Shown one piece after another: positions 30,670 through 35,396 of a DNA stretch of 35,396 bases (positions are counted from its first letter, which is position 1; each line of letters starts with the position of its first letter). This stretch comes from Pseudomonadota bacterium. GTDB taxonomy: Bacteria > Myxococcota > Myxococcia > Myxococcales > Myxococcaceae. The position numbers were made by a program, and so were the translations under genes. The notes under the pieces were generated by a model that saw only the letters and a list, made by a program, of their open reading frames with translations, ran no database searches and was not told the DNA's origin. The DNA lies in NCBI GenBank assembly GCA_023423535.1, contig JAFAFL010000132.1, positions 1 to 35,396 of the forward strand, written 5' to 3'.

Positions 30670-31890
30670 TCACCGCCCCTTCGTGTCCGGCCGCACGCGC
30701 TTGCCGGCACTGATGCCCTTGCTCTCGAGGAGCACGACCTGGCCCTCGCGCAGGCCGTCCGCGATCTCGACCTGCTCCTTGCCGCTGAGGCCCAGCCGCA
30801 CGTCGGCGCGGCGTGCGCGTCCGTCTTCGAGCACCCAGACCCACGGCTTTCCGCTGTTGAGGTCCTGCACCGCGCGCACCGGCAGCGCGAGCCCCGCGTC
30901 CACCGAGGCGACCTCGATGTCCACCGACACCGTCATCTCCGGCCGCAGGTAGTCCGGCGGCTCGGGGACGAGCAGCTTCACCTCCACCGTGCCGCGCTCG
31001 GGGTTCACCGACGGCGCGATGGTGTCCACCTGCGCGGCGAACTGCCGGTCTCCAAACGCGTCCGCGGAGGCCACCGCCTTCTGCCCTCGTTCGATGAAGG
31101 CGAGGTTCTTCTCGTCCGGCTCGACCGACAGCCGCGTGGCGCCCACGCGCGCGAGCACCAGCAGGGTCCTCCCCGGAGAAACGCTGTCACCGGGCTCCAC
31201 GTCGCGCCGCAGCACCTGCGCCTTCACCGGAGAGGTGAGGGTGGCCTGATCGCGCCTCGCCTTCGCCGCGCCGAGCTGGGCCTCCGCCTGCGCCACCTGC
31301 GCCTCCGCCGCGCGGACCTCCGCACCGCCGCGACCGGTCGCCGAGGCCTGCGCCCGCGCGCTCGCGAGCCGGCTCTCCGCCACCTCCAAACCGTTGCGCG
31401 CATCGTCCAGATCCGATTCGGAGACGCCGCCCGCCGCGGTCAGCGCGGAGAGCCGATCCATCCGGCGCCGCGCCTGGTCGAGCGTGAGCTCCGCCTGCCG
31501 AACGGCCTGCGCCTGCGAGGGCGCCGACACCTGGAGCAGCTGCGCCAGCCTCGCCCGCGCGCCGAGCACCGCGGCCTCCGCCTGGGCCACCGCCGCGCCG
31601 AGCTCAGAGGCCTCGAGCTGAAGGAGCGTCTCGCCGGGCTCCACCACCTGGCCCTCGTCCACCTTCACCTCGGTGACGGTGCCGGAGAGGGTGGCGCCGA
31701 TCTGGATCTCAGAAGGTGGCGTGACCCGCCCGCTCACCACCACCCGCTGCGTCAGCGGCATGCGCTGGACCGCCACCGCCGGCATCAACGGACCTCGCAG
31801 CGAACGCACGGTGAACAACGCCACCAACGCGAGCAGCACCGCCCCTGCAAGGGCCCACTTCAGACGCTTCTTCTTTCCACCGCGGTCCAT
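30670..31890 (-). CDS. Membrane fusion protein (HlyD/MacA-type periplasmic adaptor)
   Basis: The 406-residue adaptor has a short basic N-terminus (MDRGGKKKRLKW), one membrane anchor (ALAGAVLLALVALFTV), a first lipoyl half (ATLSGTVTEVKVDEGQVVEPGETLLQLE), a long coiled-coil hairpin (about 100-225, Ala/Gln/Arg-rich heptads), the second lipoyl half (SPVKAQVLRRDVEPGDSVSPGRTLLVLA), a beta-barrel and a membrane-proximal domain. This is the MacA/DevB architecture that bridges permease and outer-membrane channel. No TolC gene is in the window. ATG at 31890 is chosen because it directly precedes the basic anchor; further in-frame codons upstream would run into the operator. The tetR gene is divergent from it. 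Confidence 0.92.
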   Translation of the reverse strand: MDRGGKKKRLKWALAGAVLLALVALFTVRSLRGPLMPAVAVQRMPLTQRVVVSGRVTPPSEIQIGATLSGTVTEVKVDEGQVVEPGETLLQLEASELGAAVAQAEAAVLGARARLAQLLQVSAPSQAQAVRQAELTLDQARRRMDRLSALTAAGGVSESDLDDARNGLEVAESRLASARAQASATGRGGAEVRAAEAQVAQAEAQLGAAKARRDQATLTSPVKAQVLRRDVEPGDSVSPGRTLLVLARVGATRLSVEPDEKNLAFIERGQKAVASADAFGDRQFAAQVDTIAPSVNPERGTVEVKLLVPEPPDYLRPEMTVSVDIEVASVDAGLALPVRAVQDLNSGKPWVWVLEDGRARRADVRLGLSGKEQVEIADGLREGQVVLLESKGISAGKRVRPDTKGR

Positions 31891-31914
31891 GTGCACGACC
31901 CGTCTGGAGAAGAC

Positions 31915-31954
31915 TTGAACTCTTGAGTACAACCTTGGACGCATGAGTTCAACC
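31915..31954. promoter_or_regulatory. TetR operator in the exporter/tetR divergent region
   Basis: TTGAACTC-TT-GAGTACAA (31915-31932) is an 18-base dyad with one mismatch per 8-base arm. A third half-site GAGTTCAA (31945-31952) overlaps the tetR start. TGAGTACAACC (31924-31934) and TGAGTTCAACC (31944-31954) are direct copies 20 bases apart, two helical turns. Binding would cover both promoters, so repression of the exporter and autorepression of tetR are expected. Confidence 0.7.
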
Positions 31955-32572
31955 CGTCAAGGACGACCGCCAAAGGCGCCCAAACCGACCAGCCCGAAGG
32001 TGGAGCGGAGGCGGCTCGCGGACCGGAAGCGCATCCTCGAGGTCGCGGCGGCGCGGTTCGCGGAGTCTGGGCCGGAGGCCGTGCGGCTGGACGAGATCGC
32101 CGAGCTGGCGGGCGTGGCGCGCGGCACGCTCTACAGCCATTTCCCGTCGAAGGAGGCGCTCTCCATCGAGCTGATGCGCGCGGTGTTCGACGACGCGCTG
32201 GCGGAGCTGCAGAAGGCGGAGAAGGCCCGCAGCGCGCGGGACCGGGTGACGGCGCTGCTCGGCGTGTACCTCGTGTTGTGGGAGCGCCACGCGGATGCGC
32301 TGCGCATGTCGCACCGGATGATGCGTGCCTCGCGAGGGGGCGCGACGGGCGTGATGGTGGTGCCGTTCGTGCGCGGGGTCATCTCGCTGCTGGCGGGCGC
32401 GGGAAGGGCGGGGATCCTGCGCGCGCCGTCGGCGGAGGTCGCGGGGAGGACACTCGCGCGCGTGGCGGTGCCGCTGCTGGAGCTCTACGCGCCGCTGCCC
32501 GGCGGCCCCGAGCTCTTCGTCGAATCCGTGAGGGCGCTGCTCCTGAAGGAGGAGCGGAAGCACGACGCGTAG
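31943..32572 (+). CDS. TetR-family transcriptional repressor
   Basis: The 209-residue product has a basic N-terminal tail, then a TetR DNA-binding domain (KRILEVAAARFAESGPEAVRLDEIAELAGVARGTLYSHFPSKEAL, with the recognition helix GVARGTLYSHF). The C-terminal helical ligand/dimerisation domain has no assignable ligand. The ATG at 31943 is the only suitable start; a GGAC is 4 bases upstream, and the third operator half-site overlaps it. It is divergent from the adaptor-permease-ATPase operon, so it most likely represses that exporter and itself until a transported compound binds. The downstream TauE gene has its own promoter-like sequence. Confidence 0.93.
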   Translation: MSSTRQGRPPKAPKPTSPKVERRRLADRKRILEVAAARFAESGPEAVRLDEIAELAGVARGTLYSHFPSKEALSIELMRAVFDDALAELQKAEKARSARDRVTALLGVYLVLWERHADALRMSHRMMRASRGGATGVMVVPFVRGVISLLAGAGRAGILRAPSAEVAGRTLARVAVPLLELYAPLPGGPELFVESVRALLLKEERKHDA

Positions 32573-32587
32573 GGCACGCGCGCCTGT

Positions 32588-32646
32588 CGGCACGGAGAGC
32601 AGCCTGGCGAGTGTCCGAGGCTCGGGAACAGCTTCTGCTCGTGCCG
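32588..32646 (+). terminator. Bulged hairpin after tetR
   Basis: CGGCAC (32588-32593) pairs with GTGCCG (32641-32646) and GAGCAG (32597-32602) with CTGCTC (32635-32640), with a 3-base GGA bulge. A perfect CCGAG-G-CTCGG hairpin sits inside the loop. It begins 15 bases after the tetR stop; no T tract follows. It overlaps the -35 region proposed for the TauE gene. Confidence 0.4.
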
Positions 32647-32661
32647 ATGCACCCCTAATCT
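32633..32661 (+). promoter_or_regulatory. Putative promoter of the TauE/SafE gene
   Basis: TAATCT (32656-32661) is a good -10 hexamer, with TTCTGC (32633-32638) 17 bases upstream as a weak -35. The ATG is only 10 bases past the -10, and there is no ribosome-binding site, so the mRNA would have almost no leader. Confidence 0.4.
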
Positions 32662-32671
32662 GGCCGTCAAC

Positions 32672-33460
32672 ATGAACCTCGCAATGCTCATCGCCGCAGG
32701 AGGCGCCGCCGGCGCGCTCGGGGCGATGTTCGGGATCGGCGGCGGGGTCCTGCTGGTGCCGCTGCTCGCGCTGGTGTTCGGGGTTCCGCTCGCGGATGCG
32801 GTGCCGGCGAGCCTGATGTGCGTGGTCGCGAACTCCTGCGCGGCCGCCGCGAACTACGTGGACAAGGGGCTGGTGGACGTCCGGCTCGCGCTGACGCTGG
32901 AGATGGCGACGGTGGCGGGCGCGATCGCCGGAGGGCTGGTGGCGGGCTTCATGTCCGCGGCGGGGCTCGCGCTGCTCTTCGGCTGCTTCGCGCTCTACGT
33001 GGGCACCCAGATGGTGCTCGTGCGCTCGCGCCGGGACGAGGTCGAGCTGGCGGGGGGAGACGGCTATCAGCCGAAGAACCTGCCGCTGGGGATCGGCGGC
33101 TCGGCGGTGGCGGGCGGGCTCTCGTCGCTGCTCGGCGTGGGCGGCGGGCCGCTGAAGGTCCCGCTGATGGCCTACGGCATGGGCGTGCCGTTCAAGGTCG
33201 CGACCGCCACGAGCAACCTGACCATCGGCATCACCGGCGCGGCGAGCCTCTCCATGTACGCGTGGCGCGGACAGCTGAACCTCGCGCTGACGGCGCCGCT
33301 GGTGGTGGGCGTGCTGCTCGGCGCGCAGGTGGGATCGCGGCTGATGATCGTCGCGCCCACCGGGCTGTTGCGACGGCTCTTCGGGGTCATCCTCATCTCG
33401 ATCGCGCTGCAGATGCTGATGAAGGGAGGGCAGTCGTTTTGGCCGGCCGCGTGGATGTAG
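32672..33460 (+). CDS. TauE/SafE-family membrane transporter
   Basis: The 262-residue integral membrane protein has the duplicated TauE/SafE plan. Each half starts with a Gly-rich signature (GALGAMFGIGGGVLLVPLLALVFG and AGGLSSLLGVGGGPLKVPLMAYGMG) followed by hydrophobic helices; the central loop is RSRRDEVELAGGDGYQPKN. The family moves sulfur-containing or organic anions such as sulfite or sulfoacetate; the substrate here is unknown. No ribosome-binding site precedes the ATG, and a TAATCT -10 is 10 bases upstream. Its end overlaps the start of the DUF1634 gene by 22 bases, a pairing that recurs with this family. Confidence 0.9.
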   Translation: MNLAMLIAAGGAAGALGAMFGIGGGVLLVPLLALVFGVPLADAVPASLMCVVANSCAAAANYVDKGLVDVRLALTLEMATVAGAIAGGLVAGFMSAAGLALLFGCFALYVGTQMVLVRSRRDEVELAGGDGYQPKNLPLGIGGSAVAGGLSSLLGVGGGPLKVPLMAYGMGVPFKVATATSNLTIGITGAASLSMYAWRGQLNLALTAPLVVGVLLGAQVGSRLMIVAPTGLLRRLFGVILISIALQMLMKGGQSFWPAAWM

Positions 33461-33828
33461 AGGTGGAGGTCGAAGCGAAGCCCAATGCCGCGGCTCCGGC
33501 GCGCGCGCTGCCCTCGGCCCGGCACTTCGACGGGGAACGCCAGCTCGCGCGGGTCCTGCGGACGGGCGCGGCATTGGCGGGCGGCGCGTTCGTGCTCTCC
33601 ATCGTCCTCGAGCTCATCCCCTTCGCGGCGGACCGCGTGCAGTGGCAGGCGCAGGTCATCACCGCGCTGCGCAAGGCGGGCGTGACGCTGCTGGTGGTGA
33701 CGCCGATCCTCCGGCTCGTGGCCGCGGGCGTGATCCTCGGGCTGAAGGGCGAGTGGAAGTACAGCGCGTACGGCGCGGTGGTGCTCACCCTGCTCGGCGT
33801 CGCGGTGTGGCTGGGGTTGTCGGGGTGA
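33439..33828 (+). CDS. DUF1634 membrane protein
   Basis: The 129-residue product has an acidic/Pro-Ala N-terminal tail (about 1-30), then three hydrophobic helices (LAGGAFVLSIVLELIPF, AGVTLLVVTPILRLVAAGVILG, AVVLTLLGVAVWLGLSG). This matches DUF1634, often found next to TauE/SafE genes and perhaps an accessory subunit. The start is TTG at 33439, preferred because GGAGGG lies 8 bases upstream; GTG at 33451 is an alternative. Either start lies inside the TauE gene in a different frame, so the genes are translationally linked. Confidence 0.82.
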   Translation: MAGRVDVEVEVEAKPNAAAPARALPSARHFDGERQLARVLRTGAALAGGAFVLSIVLELIPFAADRVQWQAQVITALRKAGVTLLVVTPILRLVAAGVILGLKGEWKYSAYGAVVLTLLGVAVWLGLSG

Positions 33829-33850
33829 ATCAATGGCTGACGGTTGACGG

Positions 33851-35269
33851 CTAACGGCGCTCTCGCGCTGCGCCGAAGCCGCCGTCGGTTGCCACGCCCA
33901 GCGTGATCCGCAGCCCGTCCGCGCCGAGCACGTTGCGTTCGCCCGCGGTCTCGCTGCGCTGGAAGGTCACCGGCGCCTGCAGTCCCAGCACGAGGCGCCG
34001 CGAGAGCATCACGCCCACCTCCGCGGTGAGGTGCGTCGTCGCGTCGAAGCGGCCGATGGGCGCGGTCCACACGCCCGCCACACGCCACCGCCGCAGGTGC
34101 AGCCCGAGCATCCCGACCTCGCGACGCACTGCGCGCATGGAGAGGAGCAGCCCGGTGCCGGGCCCGAGGAGGTAGTCGCGTCCCTCCGCCGCCTCCGGAT
34201 CGACGACGCCGCTCGCCGCCGCGCCGAGGAGCGAGAGCAGCGCGGTGCCCTGCAGCGACCACTGCCGGCCCAGCTCGCCGTCGAGCTCCGTTCCCAGTCC
34301 CAGGCCCACGCCGCTGATCCGCGCCGCGTCGTTCATCGCCAGGTCGTACTGGCCGTAGAGCCCCCACAGTCCGCGCAGCCCGTCGCGCGCGGTGCGGAAG
34401 CCGGAGCCGGCGATGAGTCCCCGCAGGTGCAGCTCCACGCCGGACGCGACCGGCGCGGCGCCGGCAAGCTCGAGCTCGTGGTGCTCCAGCGGGCGGTAGG
34501 TCTTCGGCTCCGCGAGCGCAGGTCCGCCGTAGCGAAGACGCATCACCAGCCCGCCCTGCACGGGCGCGGTGTCCTCCGGCGTGAGCAGGCGCGGCCCCAC
34601 GGAGAGGCCCAGGCCCGCGTGCGCGTAGAGGCCGCGAGGTCGTTCCGGTCGCGCGCCGAAGCGGTCGTCGAAGAGCCAGCGGTTCAGCGCCGAGGTGGGG
34701 CTGAGGACCGCGGCGGTCAGCTCGCGCAGGGTTCGCGTGGAGGGATCGTCGCGATCGACGAGGATCCGGAAGAGCCGGTGCATCGCCTCGCCGAGCAGCA
34801 CGCCGCCGAGCGCGGTGGTGATCTGATCGTTGATCGACGGCCGGTCGGGCTCGAAGAAGAGCTCCCACGCGAGGCTCGCCGCGAAGGTGTAGGCGCCCGC
34901 CTCCCAGAAGTCGAGCCCGGACGAGCGCGCGGCGGCGTGCACGAGCATCCCCTGCACCGGATGCCCGAGCTGGTTGGTGAAGAAGGTGTCGTGATCGAAG
35001 GTCCAGGGCCTCGTCCCGTCGAACGCGCCGCGCGTGCTCTCCCACGTCACCAGGCCGAACTCCTGGCCGTTGGCGTTGTTGAAGGCGAGGAAGCCGAAGT
35101 GCAGCGCCGCCGTCTCGAGCGCGGGCAAGAGGTAGCTCCGCTGCGAGCGGAGCCGCGGTGCAGTTGCCTTCGACTCCGACTCCGCTGCTTCGGCGCCCGT
35201 GGAGAACGCCGAACAGAGAAGGCTCGCGACGACGAGCAGCGCCATCCCCTGTGCGCGCATCCCCTTCAT
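33851..35269 (-). CDS. DUF3943 family protein, exported
   Basis: The 472-residue product has a signal peptide (MALLVVASLLCSAFSTGAEA). The conserved core of DUF3943 lies at about 85-170: FDHDTFFTNQLGHPVQGML, ARSSGLDFWEAG, WELFFEPDRPSINDQITT, ALGGVLLGEAMHRLFR. The C-terminal 270 residues are Gly-rich alternating strands, resembling an outer-membrane barrel. The function of DUF3943 is unknown; cell-envelope location is inferred. The ATG at 35269 has AAGG 8 bases upstream. It converges with the DUF1634 gene (22-base gap). Confidence 0.85.
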   Translation of the reverse strand: MKGMRAQGMALLVVASLLCSAFSTGAEAAESESKATAPRLRSQRSYLLPALETAALHFGFLAFNNANGQEFGLVTWESTRGAFDGTRPWTFDHDTFFTNQLGHPVQGMLVHAAARSSGLDFWEAGAYTFAASLAWELFFEPDRPSINDQITTALGGVLLGEAMHRLFRILVDRDDPSTRTLRELTAAVLSPTSALNRWLFDDRFGARPERPRGLYAHAGLGLSVGPRLLTPEDTAPVQGGLVMRLRYGGPALAEPKTYRPLEHHELELAGAAPVASGVELHLRGLIAGSGFRTARDGLRGLWGLYGQYDLAMNDAARISGVGLGLGTELDGELGRQWSLQGTALLSLLGAAASGVVDPEAAEGRDYLLGPGTGLLLSMRAVRREVGMLGLHLRRWRVAGVWTAPIGRFDATTHLTAEVGVMLSRRLVLGLQAPVTFQRSETAGERNVLGADGLRITLGVATDGGFGAARERR

Positions 35270-35313
35270 CTAAACACCTTCACGTTGGTTGGCGATCATT
35301 GGAACCTCCGAAC

Positions 35314-35396
35314 ATGACCAGCAACGAGAACAGGCCGGTCACGGAATTTCCTGAACGTGCCGCGGAGCGCGCCGTCGCGCTCTGCGGTCGTTTCAT
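35314..35396 (+). CDS. Possible gene start truncated by the right edge
   Basis: An ATG at 35314 opens 27 codons (beginning MTSNENRPVTEFPERAAERA) that run into the window end without a stop. It is divergent from the DUF3943 gene, so a promoter in 35270-35313 could serve it. No domain can be recognised in so short a piece, and no strong ribosome-binding site is seen. It may instead be non-coding. Confidence 0.35.
   Translation, partial: MTSNENRPVTEFPERAAERAVALCGRF

Overview
The window is about 35.4 kb of GC-rich DNA (sampled lines about 62-70% G+C). It reads as a chromosomal piece of a myxobacterium (Myxococcota, formerly deltaproteobacteria). Three things point there: a MYXO-CTERM-like tail (25907-26144), a PatA/DUF4388 receiver-TPR protein, and a textbook sigma-54 promoter in front of a housekeeping gene. 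Genus cannot be fixed. Bases 1-31 are not genomic: they match the Illumina Nextera Read-1 transposase adapter, so the left edge is a contig end and the first gene is cut by it. No tRNA, rRNA, CRISPR array, insertion sequence or prophage gene was seen.

Layout. 32-4544: a truncated TPR protein, an outer-membrane barrel protein, and a membrane protein with a degenerate receiver, DUF4388, seven 7-residue Pro-Thr repeats, one membrane helix and TPRs. 4612-5819: ruvC-ruvA behind a GAAC-N4-GTTC dyad that looks like an SOS box. 5871-8722 (minus): a translationally coupled DUF262 protein and an intact HipA-type kinase with no HipB, behind a palindromic operator; this is the most system-like unit here. 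8784-11316: DUF4442 and MBL-fold genes, then a secreted SRPBCC protein. 11317-18875 (minus): a 1969-residue secreted WD40-caspase-EF-hand protein downstream of an atypical zinc-ribbon SDR. 18987-20522: a DUF3817 membrane protein and a lipoprotein.

20695-25844 holds ruvB, lpxC with a sigma-54 promoter, a SurA-like/DsbA-like lipoprotein, pyrF and another lipoprotein. 25907-28739 has the MYXO-CTERM remnant, leucyl aminopeptidase and a zinc-dependent phospholipase C-like protein. 28767-32572 is a split MacAB/DevBCA-type exporter (adaptor, permease, ATPase) divergent from a TetR repressor with a clear operator. 32672-33828 is a TauE/SafE transporter overlapping DUF1634. 33851-35269 is a DUF3943 protein, and a gene start runs off the right edge.

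RuvA, RuvB and RuvC together make the Holliday-junction machine although ruvB lies 15 kb away. Four genes (2559, 20695, 27849, 32672) lack a Shine-Dalgarno sequence and have a -10-like hexamer 6-10 bases before the ATG, suggesting leaderless transcripts. Very long antisense open frames are by-products of GC-rich codon usage and are not annotated.
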